Source: Lysinibacillus pakistanensis (GTDB lineage Bacteria; Bacillota; Bacilli; Bacillales_A; Planococcaceae). Taken from it: DNA of 64,000 nucleotides. Below, one piece after another: positions 52,796 to 61,616 of the stretch. Position 1 is the stretch's first letter, and each line of letters opens with the position of its first letter. The notes beneath the pieces are model-generated. The model saw only the letters and a list, made by a program, of their open reading frames with translations, was not told the DNA's origin and did not search any database. The stretch lies in contig BBDJ01000021.1 in the NCBI GenBank assembly GCA_001312325.1, positions 20,795 through 84,794 on the forward strand. Reading direction: 5' to 3'. The translations under genes and the position numbers were made by a program.

Positions 52796-52846
52796 TTGAC
52801 AATGTGTATACGTATGTATACAATTTATTTGCATAGTGATGTATAC
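52796..52846 (+). promoter_or_regulatory. Promoter with GTATAC operator array (twin of the one at 4943)
   Basis: TTGACA at 52796-52801 and TACAAT at 52819-52824 are 17 apart. TGTATAC occurs at 52806 and 52816, ten bases apart, between and over the -10, and a third GTATAC is at 52841. The match to 4943-4971 includes the hexamers, the spacing and both operator halves. Confidence 0.75.
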
Positions 52847-52866
52847 ATAAGAAAGGGGATTCGCAT

Positions 52867-53202
52867 ATGAAAAGTGAAATCAATCAGGAAATTAGAAAAG
52901 AAAGGCATCATCGCAGGGAGCATCATAGAGGAAGGGACGGCTCTTCACACCGAGGTCCTAAAACATTCCGCCGTGGAAGAGCTATTGCATTTTTAGAAAT
53001 GATGAATTTAAAGCGTGCAACGATCAAGCAACAATTAGAACAACCAGAGTTTCAATCCATTGAGCCTATTTTAATAGGAGAGTTAAAGGCTATTGATATG
53101 GTTATTAATGAATTTATCCAATTATTTGATATTCATGAAAGTGAAACAGAGGAAAATTCATCGTTAGATCCAGCTATGGATAGTAATGGAAGAAGGAAAT
53201 AG
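52867..53202 (+). CDS. His/Arg-rich N-terminus protein with helical C-domain
   Basis: The protein has 111 residues. The first ~35 are extremely basic and histidine-rich (KERHHRREHHRGRDGSSHRG). The rest is helical, RRGRAIAFLEMMNLKRATIKQQLEQPEFQSIEPILIGELKAIDMVINEFIQLF being a likely four-helix or coiled domain. AAAGGGG lies before ATG 52867, directly downstream of the GTATAC promoter. I do not recognise a named family. The basic tail suggests nucleic acid or metal binding (inference). Confidence 0.65.
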   Translation: MKSEINQEIRKERHHRREHHRGRDGSSHRGPKTFRRGRAIAFLEMMNLKRATIKQQLEQPEFQSIEPILIGELKAIDMVINEFIQLFDIHESETEENSSLDPAMDSNGRRK

Positions 53203-53207
53203 CTTAA

Positions 53208-53644
53208 ATGAAAAAAATTAATCAATACATTGATACTGTCTTTTACAAGCAAGACGCTATGAGGAGGTCATCTCGTCCATTACAGAACAAGGAATGCCAG
53301 CTATTTCTGTTTCACCATCATCTGGAAAGCTTTTAACAATGCTTGTTTCCATGACTAAGGCTCAAAGCATCCTTGAAATTGGGGCGCTTGGCGGATATAG
53401 TGGGATTTGTTTAGCTAGAGGTCTAGATTGTGATGGTACATTATTGTCATTAGAATTAGAGGAAAAATATGCATAACTAGCTACAATAATGTATCCAAAG
53501 CAGGATTTGGAAAACAAGTTAGCTATATGACAGGCCAATGTCACAGTAGCTGACCATCCTCAACTAGAGTCGATTATTATGCCGATCGGTGACGGCATGA
53601 CAATTTCAAAAGGAAGAAATAATGATGCGATTCAAAAGCACTGA
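53208..53644 (+). pseudogene. Decayed O-methyltransferase
   Basis: Start MKKINQYIDTVF and, after a shift, EQGMPAISVSPSSGKLLTML, TKAQSILEIGALGGYSGICLARGL and LLSLELEEKY match SAM-dependent O-methyltransferases. Then an in-frame TAA follows, VSKAGFGKQVSYMTGQ lies in another frame, and the sequence jumps to the normal C-terminus LESIIMPIGDGMTISK. About 100 residues of the catalytic middle are missing. This is not explained by homopolymer errors, so it is genuine decay. Confidence 0.8.
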
Positions 53645-53684
53645 CAGACATTATAAATAGTTTGTTGTTTTTTTTCTTCATAGT

Positions 53685-53900
53685 CTAAAAGTAAAAATAA
53701 TTGAGAATCCAACCAGCAATGCCAGTTATGATTCCTACAATCATTAAGACTAGACCGTGAGTTTCTGCATGATAATCCTTTCTCAAAACATAGCCCATAC
53801 AGACGGCAATTATGCCACAAAATAATTGAAAAAAAACAAAAGCAAATAATGCATTGATCCAACCAATTGAAATAAGAATTGATTTACAATTTTTCTCCAT
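53685..53900 (-). CDS. Small DUF4190-like membrane protein
   Basis: The protein has 71 residues: MEKNCKSILISIGW start, two helices (INALFAFVFFQLFCGIIAVCMGYVL and GLVLMIVGIITGIAGWILNYFYF) separated by RKDYHAETHG. GAAGGAG lies upstream of ATG 53900. This G-x-x-x-G type second helix is common in DUF4190 proteins. Role unknown. Confidence 0.65.
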   Translation of the reverse strand: MEKNCKSILISIGWINALFAFVFFQLFCGIIAVCMGYVLRKDYHAETHGLVLMIVGIITGIAGWILNYFYF

Positions 53901-53994
53901 ACAAACTCCTTCTTTTCATTTCTACTTTATTTTAGTTTACATATAAAAAGACTGTTAGCAAACCCTTCCAGTTTAGCTGCAGTCTTCTATCAAT

Positions 53995-54156
53995 TTAAAT
54001 ATTCCTATTTAATTTATCTGAAATGCTTTTAAGGATTTCCGTCTGCTCCTGCTGGATTTTAATAAATTTAAATAAAAACCAAATGATAAAAACAGCAGGA
54101 ATAAGATAAAAAATAAATATGCCTACAAGAGGTAAAAGCGCAAAAATTAGTTCCAT
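53995..54156 (-). CDS. Short hydrophobic peptide with coiled C-terminus
   Basis: The peptide has 53 residues, MELIFALLPLVGIFIFYLIPAVFIIWFLF as one long helix, then IKIQQEQTEILKSISDKLNR. AAAGGAG is 7 bases before ATG 54156, which is why the longer frame starting at 54207 was not used. Family unknown. Confidence 0.6.
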   Translation of the reverse strand: MELIFALLPLVGIFIFYLIPAVFIIWFLFKFIKIQQEQTEILKSISDKLNRNI

Positions 54157-54213
54157 CACAAACTCCTTTATTACTATAAAAATATAATTAATATCCATAT
54201 CCCGCATTTATTT

Positions 54214-54546
54214 TTAGCTTATTTTAGTTCCATTTGGCACAGGCTGATCTGGTGCCAGGAGAATAACATCTCCTTCTACAGGCACGCCACCGATTACTAA
54301 AACTTCAGATTTAAAGCCTGCTACACGCCGAGGAGGGAAATTGACAATAGCTACGACTTGTTTCCCTATAATCCCTTCTGGTGTATAGCGTTTAGTAATT
54401 TGTGCAGATGATTGCTTGATTCCTAAAGCATCTCCAAAATCAATGCTCATTTTAATTGCAGGAACCCTAGCTTTTGGAAGTTCTTCTGCTTGGATAACAG
54501 TACCAATCCGAATATCAAGATTAACAAAATCCTCTATAGTTGCCAT
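54214..54546 (-). CDS. csaA: Chaperone / tRNA-binding domain protein CsaA
   Basis: This is an intact 110-residue OB-fold protein: LDIRIGTVIQAEELPKARVPAIKMSIDFG is the start of EMAP-II/tRNA-binding domains, followed by QSSAQITKRYTPEGIIGKQVVAIVNFPPRRVAGFKSEVLVIG. This matches CsaA of Bacillus in length and order. ATG 54546 is preceded by AAAGGAG. It acts as a homodimer in the cytoplasm. Confidence 0.92.
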   Translation of the reverse strand: MATIEDFVNLDIRIGTVIQAEELPKARVPAIKMSIDFGDALGIKQSSAQITKRYTPEGIIGKQVVAIVNFPPRRVAGFKSEVLVIGGVPVEGDVILLAPDQPVPNGTKIS

Positions 54547-54774
54547 TACAGTACTCCTTTAATATAAAAGTTAATCTAATTGAAGTTTTATCTTTCTATA
54601 CCTATATTTACAAAAAGTGTTCCTGACTACAACTATACCATTTGAATGCACATTATGCAGAAATTGTTTTTAATAATTGTCATTTTAGGTATTTAATAAA
54701 ACAAAAATCAAAGCATTTTTTTAGTTTGAATCTCAAATAATAAAGGATAGAAAGTATTTGCAGGAGGTGAAAAC

Positions 54775-55524
54775 TTGAGGAAAAATTATCTTTTACTATC
54801 ATTATGTATTTTTGCACTATTCGTATTCGTAATAAATGATAAATCTTTTGCAGACAAAGGAAGAAGATATTACGAAGAAGCAGGACAAATTTTGTGGGAT
54901 ATAAAAACGGATGAAAAAGTAATAGCCCTAACGTTTGACGATGGTCCTCATAAAAAGTATACACCTGAAATATTAGATGTATTATCAAAATACGATGCTA
55001 AAGCCACATTTTTCATTGTGGGAGAAAATGCAGAAAAAAAATCCAGAGCTAGCTTTACGTATACACGATGAAAATCATGAACTTGCCATTCATACCTATA
55101 CACATCCTTTTAAAACAAATGTTTCTAATTTAATAAAAGAAATAAAGCAAACTCATGCAACTATCTATGGGATTACTGGATACTCTCCTGTTTTATTTAG
55201 GCCAGTTGAGGGACAATACACAGATGCTATGATTGACGCTATCCACAAAGAAGGCTATAAAGTGGTGATGTGGTCATGGCATTTAGATACATTCGATTGG
55301 AAAAGCCCTGGAGAAAAAAAAGATTATCAATACTGTTTTAAAAGGAGCAAAGCCGGGAAGTGTTGTGTTATTTCATGATGGTGGGGGAAATCGAGAACCA
55401 ACCGTAAGAGCGTTAAAAAAAGGTTTTACCTGAGCTTGAAAAACAAGGCTATAAATTTGTCACGATTACAGAGCTTCTTGAGATACAAAGGTTAAATAAA
55501 AAGAAGGAAAATAAACAACGCTAA
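54775..55524 (+). CDS. Polysaccharide deacetylase (NodB domain)
   Basis: The ~248-residue exported protein has a signal peptide ([24 protein letters not shown]) and a NodB domain: [17 protein letters not shown] (Asp pair), [21 protein letters not shown] (His pair for the metal), LFRPVEGQY in place of the usual F-R-P-P-Y-G, and [13 protein letters not shown]. Shifts at A7 55032-55038, A8 ~55315-55322 and A7 ~55417-55423. Start TTG 54775 has AGGAGGTG upstream. Peptidoglycan or chitin-like N-acetyl groups are the usual substrates. A GGGTCAC hairpin follows. Confidence 0.85.
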
Positions 55525-55532
55525 ACTATTAA

Positions 55533-55556
55533 AAGGGTCACTTTGAGGTGACCCTG
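55533..55556 (+). terminator. Terminator after polysaccharide deacetylase
   Basis: AGGGTCA pairs with TGACCCT across an 8-base loop, followed by GTTTA, a weak T run. Confidence 0.6.
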
Positions 55557-55856
55557 TTTACTGTAGTAGGTAAGGTTGACTAATTAGTATGGAGTATTTT
55601 TATTGTAAGGTATTAAAACTTTCCAATGTAGCGTTAATAAATAAAAGTAGCACCGACAATAATTAAAAGATAAATAGAACAACAATTATGGCAAATGTGA
55701 ACTGTAGCCTTTGATATTGCCCCCACAGTTATAATTGTTCCAGCTGCCTACATTTACACATTGCCAGTAACTCAATTTCCCTCTCCTTTCTACAATCTAT
55801 AATATGTAAAGCAATTAATAGGAGGGGAGTTATTCATCTATTAAAAAATTTTTAAA

Positions 55857-55935
55857 TAAAAAAAGGGTCACTCGAACCAAAGTGACCCTAAACCACAAAC
55901 TAGGAGGTGCAAAGCTAAATTAGCTTTACACTACT
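55857..55935 (-). ncRNA. Candidate minus-strand small RNA: two hairpins and a terminator
   Basis: On the minus strand GTGTAAAGCTAA/TTAGCTTTGCAC (55907-55933) is followed by GGGTCACT/AGTGACCC (55865-55888) and then T7, a good terminator. No start codon or gene precedes it in that orientation, so it may end an unannotated short transcript. On the plus strand the hairpin also has AGGAGGTG at its foot. Confidence 0.3.
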
Positions 55936-56047
55936 ATTACTATGATTTGATAACTATATTTGTATAGTGAATTGTCTATAAAATAGATTTAAAAATTAAA
56001 ATAAGGAAGAAAGGTCTAATTGGGCAAACCCTGTAACAAGAAAAGCC

Positions 56048-56142
56048 GTTCAGACCAACCCAAAAGTTGCTCGGCTCGACAGAAAAACTGCTCAGGCGAA
56101 CCCAGAAATCGCTCAGCTCAACAGAAAAGTCGCTCAGATAAG
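56048..56142 (+). repeat. Tandem repeat, 21-nt period, four to five units
   Basis: Units start at 56048, 56069, 56090, 56111 and 56132. The first 12 bases are GCTCAGCTCAAC or close variants, then AGAAAA and three variable bases. The same core, inverted, occurs inside yndG at 25017. Confidence 0.8.
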
Positions 56143-56159
56143 AAAATTAAACAGGGGGG

Positions 56160-56185
56160 TCACATCTAACTAGGTGTGGCTTTTT
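56160..56185 (+). terminator. Hairpin with T run after repeat array
   Basis: CACATC and GGTGTG pair around TAACTA (with GTC/GGC extending), followed by TTTTT. Confidence 0.65.
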
Positions 56186-56258
56186 ATCATGCATTAAATA
56201 AGATTAGGAGAATGATAAATGGTTTAAGGGGCATGACAGTGATTAGAGAGGTGGTACT

Positions 56259-56567
56259 ATGCAATTTACAGATGGTACATGGACATTCGATACTGAGATA
56301 ATCGATGCACTTGCTAAGAATCAGCAACGAGATGAGCAGGAGCGCGAAATGCTGAATGCACTTGCTCGCTACGCTTACACTCGCTACAAGCAAATTAGGG
56401 ATCAAGTGAATCCACGGAAATGTAAATATATGAGAATCGATCAAGTGAAGGAACAATTAAAATCACCTGCAAAACGACAAAGAGTTTCTAATCTGTTGAA
56501 TATTACTGAAGAAGAAGTGTATTACATCGTAGATTTTGTTAAAAAGTATTTAAAATATGTTAAGTAA
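56259..56567 (+). CDS. Hypothetical 102-residue helical protein
   Basis: MQFTDGTWTFDTEIIDALAKNQQ, then RYAYTRYKQIRDQVNPRKCKYMRIDQVKEQLKSPAKRQRVSNLL and EEEVYYIVDFVKKYLKYVK. It looks like a small DNA-binding-size helical protein with a basic centre, but I recognise no family. GAGAGGTGG precedes ATG 56259 and a terminator follows. Confidence 0.6.
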   Translation: MQFTDGTWTFDTEIIDALAKNQQRDEQEREMLNALARYAYTRYKQIRDQVNPRKCKYMRIDQVKEQLKSPAKRQRVSNLLNITEEEVYYIVDFVKKYLKYVK

Positions 56568-56596
56568 AAATTGAGTTAGGAATAGAAAAACTTCTA

Positions 56597-56638
56597 AAAA
56601 GCAGGATTCCCCTTTTCAAAAGAGAATCCTGCTTTTTA
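56597..56638. terminator. Bidirectional terminator
   Basis: AAAGCAGGATTC and GAATCCTGCTTT form a perfect 12-bp stem with T/A runs on both sides, serving the plus gene at 56259 and the minus gene at 56676. Confidence 0.9.
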
Positions 56639-56675
56639 GTGTACAGTGTTAAAGGGAGGGCAATGTGCCGTTTCT

Positions 56676-57221
56676 TTAACGAGAAGAAGATAACCTTTTA
56701 AATAAAAAAAAGCCTGATCTAATGTCGCCAATCCTTGAGGCCAAGGCACCCATATTTGTACTCAAACTAATAGGAGATTGCTGTTGATAGGATGCCATTG
56801 CTTTTGTCTTTGCCGCAGCATTGTTCCCAATTTTTGAGGGAGCACTTTCACTTGCTACGGAAGGATTGCTAAGGGCAGTCAATAAAGGATTAGAAGTGGA
56901 TAGGGTGTTTGGATTCGAAAGCCCTAAACTGTTAAAAATTTGTTGTTGAATTGTCGATACACTGCTGCCATCTAATGTTGTAGGATTAAGGCCATAAAGA
57001 TAATTATTGAGACCATTTGATTTTTTTAGTTCATTGATGATGGATTGTTTCTGTATGTCAGAAATAGTATTAATGCCATTGCCTAAAAGAGCTTCTGTTA
57101 ATACTTCCTTAAAGGTAAATTTTTGTTCTGCAGATAAATTTAATTTCTTATTATCAGAAACATCTTGTAATAATTTTTGTGTAATCAATAAATTCTCACT
57201 AGATAATGAGCTTATCGTCAA
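56676..57221 (-). CDS. Hypothetical protein with Ser/Asn-rich middle
   Basis: The protein has about 181 residues: MTISSLSSENLLITQKLLQD, helical EQKFTFKEVLTEALLGNG and KQSIINELKKSNGLNNYLYGLNP, then a low-complexity stretch rich in Ser, Asn, Pro and Thr (SLGLSNPNTLSTSNPLL) and GALASRIGDIRSGFF. An A8 run at ~56704-56711 shortly before the stop may hide a different C-terminus. There is no signal peptide. The pattern of helical head plus disordered linker suggests a surface or spore-associated protein, but this is a guess. Confidence 0.55.
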   Translation of the reverse strand: MTISSLSSENLLITQKLLQDVSDNKKLNLSAEQKFTFKEVLTEALLGNGINTISDIQKQSIINELKKSNGLNNYLYGLNPTTLDGSSVSTIQQQIFNSLGLSNPNTLSTSNPLLTALSNPSVASESAPSKIGNNAAAKTKAMASYQQQSPISLSTNMGALASRIGDIRSGFFLFKRLSSSR

Positions 57222-57350
57222 GGAAATTCACCTCACTTTATGTAGATATATATCTTCTTCATAGTCTATTATCGTCTTTTTGGCTGAAATTTTCCATAGT
57301 TAAAACAAAATATGGAAGGCCATCGTATTATAGGTAATAGGGGTGTTTAG

Positions 57351-57640
57351 ATGAAATATTTATTCATTGGCACAATTTTATCCATCATAGGTGTCTCGAT
57401 ATCGATGCTTCTATGGGGTATGGAAAGAGCCTATTTCATTTCAGGAATCATTGGCTGTGTCTTAATTGTAATAGCAATGATTATGTCAGGCTCAATGGTG
57501 AGTGGCGATCGTATGCGTGCAAACTTAGCTACTGAAACAAGGGAGCATAGGGAAGAGAGAAATAAATTTACTGCTAATTCATTTCTAATGCTATCCCCAA
57601 TATACTGATTACTATTATATTATACTATTTTGTGAAATAA
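57351..57640 (+). CDS. DUF5316-type membrane protein
   Basis: MKYLFIGTILSIIGVSISMLLWG, then AYFISGIIGCVLIVIAMIMSGSMVSGDRMRANLATET, the DUF5316 pattern (S-G-x-x-V-S-G-D-R-x-R-A-N). A one-base shift near 57593 changes the C-terminus to PNILITIILYYFVK, a third helix ending at 57640. About 96 residues. Role unknown. Confidence 0.7.
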
Positions 57641-57776
57641 ATTTATTTAATCCAAACAATCAACTATGGATTTGGTGCAGATAATCAAGTGAATTTTGCT
57701 ATCCACCAAAGGCTATTATTTCTCTTCTCATCATTCTATATAGTATTATTATCTTTAGGATAAAGGAGTGTGAGAT

Positions 57777-58196
57777 ATGAGATTCATTAAATTCCTATTA
57801 ATATTTCTAATTTTCCTAGGCGTTATTGGTTACGGAGTGTATCACTACGGTACGAAGTTTGCCTCCGATAAAATAGTGGAGACGGTTTCAACAGAATTAA
57901 AGAATAGCGGTGAAATCGAAGAAATTAAGAATACGATTGAAAGTGATCCTGAACTAAAATCGTTTATGGAGGAGGCAAAAACGGCTGACAGCAGTAAATT
58001 ACCGTTTACAACAAAAGAAGAGGCTACCAAAGTCTTAATTCAAAAAGTGGGAATCTCGGAGCTTAATTCTATTCGAGAAAAAGTGCAAAATGGTTCAATG
58101 ACAAAGGATGAGGTTCTTCAGGAAGTTCAAGGAAAATTAACAGACGAAGAAATTATGGCTTTAAAAGTGATTGTTTATAAGGAATTGTATAAATAA
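57777..58196 (+). CDS. Membrane-anchored helical protein
   Basis: This is an intact 139-residue protein: one N-terminal helix (FIKFLLIFLIFLGVIGYGVYHYG), then charged helices (DKIVETVSTELKNSGEIEEI, TKEEATKVLIQKVGISELNSI, DEVLQEVQGKLTDEEIMALK). AAAGGAGTGTGAG precedes ATG 57777 and a terminator follows. Similar Bacillus proteins are often mislabelled as synthetase subunits; true role unknown. Confidence 0.7.
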   Translation: MRFIKFLLIFLIFLGVIGYGVYHYGTKFASDKIVETVSTELKNSGEIEEIKNTIESDPELKSFMEEAKTADSSKLPFTTKEEATKVLIQKVGISELNSIREKVQNGSMTKDEVLQEVQGKLTDEEIMALKVIVYKELYK

Positions 58197-58203
58197 ATTG
58201 CTT

Positions 58204-58245
58204 AGATTGTAGACAAACTCATGTTTGTTTACAGTCTTTTTTTTG
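58204..58245 (+). terminator. Terminator before second two-component system
   Basis: TGTAGACAAAC pairs with GTTTGTTTACA (one mismatch) around TCAT, followed by GTC and T8. Confidence 0.85.
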
Positions 58246-58346
58246 TGCAAAGATGATGCTGAAAGCGGGTGTTAGCTCCAAAAGGTAATAGAATGCTATT
58301 TATTGTATAATTGTAACGTAAATCTAGAATGGAAAAGAGGAAACGA

Positions 58347-59021
58347 ATGCCTACTATACTTGTTGCTGACGATGATGCGAACATTCGCGAACTCGTCTGC
58401 CTATTTTTGCGCAAGGATGGATTCACAACAATCGAAGCAAAGGATGGTAAAGAGGCTTTGACCATTTATCACGCAACGCATATTGATCTTGTAGTGCTTG
58501 ATATTATGATGCCAACAATGGATGGTTGGACTTTATGTAAGGAGCTACGCAGAGTAAATACTGAACTCCCGTTACTTATGCTGACTGCAAGAGGTGAAAC
58601 ATGGGAGAAGGTGAAAGGTTTCGAACTCGGAACGGATGATTATTTGACAAAGCCATTTGATCCGTTAGAGTTAACGGTACGTATAAAAGCATTACTAAAA
58701 CGCTACAAAATTGGCTCCACACAGACTATTAGGCTTGGTACTATTACACTTAATCGTCAAACGTATAAGGTTATGAGAGGAGCCGAGTCTATTTCGCTGC
58801 CGCTCAAAGAGTTTGAATTGCTATACAAGCTTGCTGAAACACCAGGACAGGTCTATACACGGGAGCAGCTGATAGATCAGGTTTGGGGGCTTGATTTTGC
58901 AGGAGATAATCGAACAATCGATGTACATATAAAGCGCCTACGGGAGAGATTCGCAACTTCAACAGAATTTCAAATAGAGACGGTACGTGGACTTGGCTAT
59001 CGGCTCGAGGTTACTGGATGA
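58347..59021 (+). CDS. OmpR/PhoB-family response regulator (second system)
   Basis: This is an intact 224-residue protein: receiver TILVADDDANIREL, LVVLDIMMPTMDGW (phospho-Asp at ~52), LMLTARGETWEKVKG, and YLTKPFDPLEL, then a winged helix with LKEFELLYKLAETPGQVYTREQL and RTIDVHIKRLRERF, ending TVRGLGYRLE. ATG 58347 with AAGAGGAAA. It overlaps the kinase by 4 bases. Direct repeats at 60443 look like its binding site. Confidence 0.93.
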   Translation: MPTILVADDDANIRELVCLFLRKDGFTTIEAKDGKEALTIYHATHIDLVVLDIMMPTMDGWTLCKELRRVNTELPLLMLTARGETWEKVKGFELGTDDYLTKPFDPLELTVRIKALLKRYKIGSTQTIRLGTITLNRQTYKVMRGAESISLPLKEFELLYKLAETPGQVYTREQLIDQVWGLDFAGDNRTIDVHIKRLRERFATSTEFQIETVRGLGYRLEVTG

Positions 59022-60388
59022 TTCGATCTTTATATACACGTGTCGTAGTAACATTCTTAGTTGCCGTAATAGGAGGTACAATTATTTCCTTTTTCGTGGC
59101 AACTTGGATATTTAAAGATAAATTGAACGAAAACTTGCAAATTCCCTTACTGAACTTTGGACAGGACATCGCACTGATTTTTGATACATTACCGTATCAT
59201 GAAGCGGAGACATTCGTAAGCGAAATGAATCAGCTCAAATCCTATCATATTCGCATTTATGAAGCAACGGGGCAGTTTCAAAGTTACGGAGAGTTGAACG
59301 GCGATAAAATTGCAGATGTGACAAATGAACAGGTCAGAAAAGTATTGTCTGGAGAGGTTGTTCAAGTGGAGTCAAGTGGTGTTTCATCTATTCTCTTAGG
59401 AATACCTTTACCAACTGAAATGGGTACCAAAGCAATGTTTGTAGAACCAATCTCCTTACCTTCTACCTCGTTTGCAATAAAATTGATATTGAATTTTTCA
59501 ACATATGCCCTTGTATTAGGAAGCCTGGTGTTTTTAGTAGCAGCGATGTTTTTTTGTAAAGCCAATCAAAAAAATTAACAAAGGCTACTAGGCATATAGC
59601 AGGAGGAGATTTCAATGTCGAGCTGAATATTAAGCAATCGGGTGAGTTAGGTACCTTGGCTCGGAGCTTTGAAGAAATGGCCCACGATTTACAGCAGCTT
59701 GAGCAGATGCGAAGAGATTTCGTATCCAATGTCTCTCATGAAGTACAGTCGCCACTTACTTCAATCTCGGGCTATGCTTTAGCATTGAAGCAAGTCGACC
59801 TTTCTGAAGACGAGAAAAGTCGTTATCTCGATATTATCATTGCTGAAGCGAATCGAATGTCCAAGATGAGTGATAGCCTGCTAAAGCTGAGCTTGCTTGA
59901 ATCGAAGGCCCAGCCATTACAGCTTTCTACATTTAGCCTTGATGAACAAATTAGACGAGTTATCATCGCAATTCAGCCACAATGGTCTGCTCGCAACATC
60001 CTTTTTAATGTCAATTTACAGGCTGTTCGCCTAATGGCAGATTATGATCAATTAAATCAAGTATGGACAAATATTCTTACCAATAGCATCAAATTTTCAA
60101 GCGATGGTGACAGGATTGATGTTAGCATAAAACAAGAGGCCAATCACGTAATAGTGCGAGTAGCTGATATGGGCATTGGAATTTCTTTAGAGGATCAAAA
60201 GCGTATATTCGAACGGTTTTTTTAAGGCTGATCGCTCCCATAGCCGTAAGTATGAGGGTAGTGGTATGGGATTGGCTATTGTGAAACAGATTGTATCACT
60301 TCATCATGGAGACATCCAAGTGCAAAGCCAACTCGGGCAAGGAACAACTTTCATTGTCACTTTACCAATTATAATACCAACAGCTTAA
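59018..60388 (+). CDS. Sensor histidine kinase (second system)
   Basis: The ~456-residue kinase has helix 1 (TFLVAVIGGTIISFFVATWIF), an extracellular domain of ~120 residues, helix 2 (YALVLGSLVFLVAAMFF), a HAMP domain (PIKKLTKATRHIAGGDF), HisKA box FVSNVSHEVQSPLTSISGYAL with Gln after the His-Glu-Val, then N box NILTNSIKFS, G1 ADMGIGI and, after a T7 shift at 60217-60223, SGMGLAIVKQIV and GQGTTFIVTLP. The other shift is at A6-A7 ~59570. It is the partner of the upstream response regulator. A strong terminator follows. Confidence 0.9.
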
Positions 60389-60401
60389 AACCAATTCTAA
60401 A

Positions 60402-60440
60402 TGTTACGACTTGTGCATATAAGTTGTAACATTTTTTTTG
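60402..60440 (+). terminator. Terminator between kinase and hydrolase
   Basis: TGTTACGACTT and AAGTTGTAACA pair (one G-U) over an 8-base loop, followed by T8. The hydrolase therefore needs its own promoter. Confidence 0.92.
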
Positions 60441-60442
60441 CT

Positions 60443-60497
60443 GTTCATATTGCGTTCATATTTTTGTCATAGAGAATACATGTTCATCATATATACT
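60443..60497 (+). promoter_or_regulatory. Direct repeats and promoter ahead of hydrolase 2
   Basis: GTTCATA occurs at 60443 and 60454, spaced 11 bases, with a third imperfect copy (TTGTCAT) at 60464 and GTTCATC at 60482. Eleven-base direct repeats are how PhoB/OmpR-type dimers bind. TATACT at 60492 could be the -10. The neighbouring response regulator is the natural candidate. Confidence 0.5.
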
Positions 60498-60625
60498 TTC
60501 GTTAACAGCCCAAAAAGAAGCTGGAATAAGCCAACAGGAATCATCATGGTGCTATGAAAAGGAGGGAAAGCACGAGTACAGGTGAAAAACGACCTCAACG
60601 GTGTTCTAATCTCTCGTGTCTACAG

Positions 60626-61566
60626 ATGAATAAAGTATTAAAAATTACACTTAAATCAATTGGCATAATTGCTGTAGTAATTGTCCTTGTACTAGCAATT
60701 GTTTTTATCGTAAACATTGTTTGCAACAAAATAGAACAAGGAAAAATAGAATCCTATGGTCAGCTTGTATCAGTAAACGGACAAAATATGAATGTCACAA
60801 TTCAAGGAAATGGTGAGGAAACCGTGGTGCTACTACCAGGTTTTGGAACAGCAGCCCCGGCATTGGATTTTAAGCCGCTTGTGGAAGAGCTAGCTCCATA
60901 TTATAAGGTTGTCATAATTGAGCCTTTTGGATATGGATTAAGTGATGTCACAGATACAGAACGAAGCACGGACAATATCGTAAGCGAAATTCATGAAGCC
61001 TTGCAACAATTGAATATTGACCAATATATTCTTATGGGTCATTCCATTGCAGGTATTTACGGATTAGATTATGTAAATAAATATCCAAACGAGGTCAGTG
61101 CATTTGTAGGTATTGACAGCAGTGTACCAACACAGGGTGGTATGGATACGAAGTTTCCTATAAAAACATTTCAATTTCTTAAAAAAAATCAGGTATAGGT
61201 AGATTGATGTTAAAACTAGAGAATGAAGATCCATATGCAGGATTACCCTATGATGCCGAGACAAAAGAGCAAATGAGGATGATTACCCTTAAAAACTTTT
61301 ATAATACGAGCATTTCCAATGAAATGAAAAACTTTAATAGAAATTTACTGCAGCAAAAAAATCTATCATTCCCTAAAGAGCTACCGCTTCTTTTATTTGT
61401 AACAGAAGATGAAATTGTTGAAAATTGGTTAACTCTACATGAAGAGCAAGTCAAACATTCAGTACATGGAAAAGTGATGACACTTGAGGGAGAACACTAT
61501 TTACACCATACAAGATCTAAAGAAATAGTTGAAAATCTTAGAACGTTTATGGAAGAAGAACAATAA
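60626..61566 (+). CDS. Membrane-anchored alpha/beta hydrolase 2
   Basis: This is a ~312-residue homologue of the hydrolase at 8921: one N-terminal helix (GIIAVVIVLVLAIVFIVNIV), LLPGFGTAAPALDFKPL (oxyanion region), EPFGYGLSDVTD (same G-Y-G-x-S-D motif), LMGHSIAGIYG (catalytic Ser), and EGEHYLHH (catalytic His). An A8 run at 61179-61186 shifts the frame. I prefer ATG 60626, because it starts right before the anchor, although its ribosome binding site is weak; AAGGAGGG at 60557 is too far upstream. Expression likely depends on the upstream two-component system. Confidence 0.8.
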
Positions 61567-61616
61567 GTGTAATGAGGGGAACCCTTTTATCGTATTTAAG
61601 AAAGCATTCAACAAAA

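Larger units (their letters stand above)
55557..56258. other. 700-bp intergenic region with hairpins and repeats
   Basis: No protein gene found. It contains a minus-oriented hairpin cluster (55857-55935), a 21-nt tandem array (56048-56142) and a terminator-like hairpin (56160-56185). The rest is AT-rich. Confidence 0.6.
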
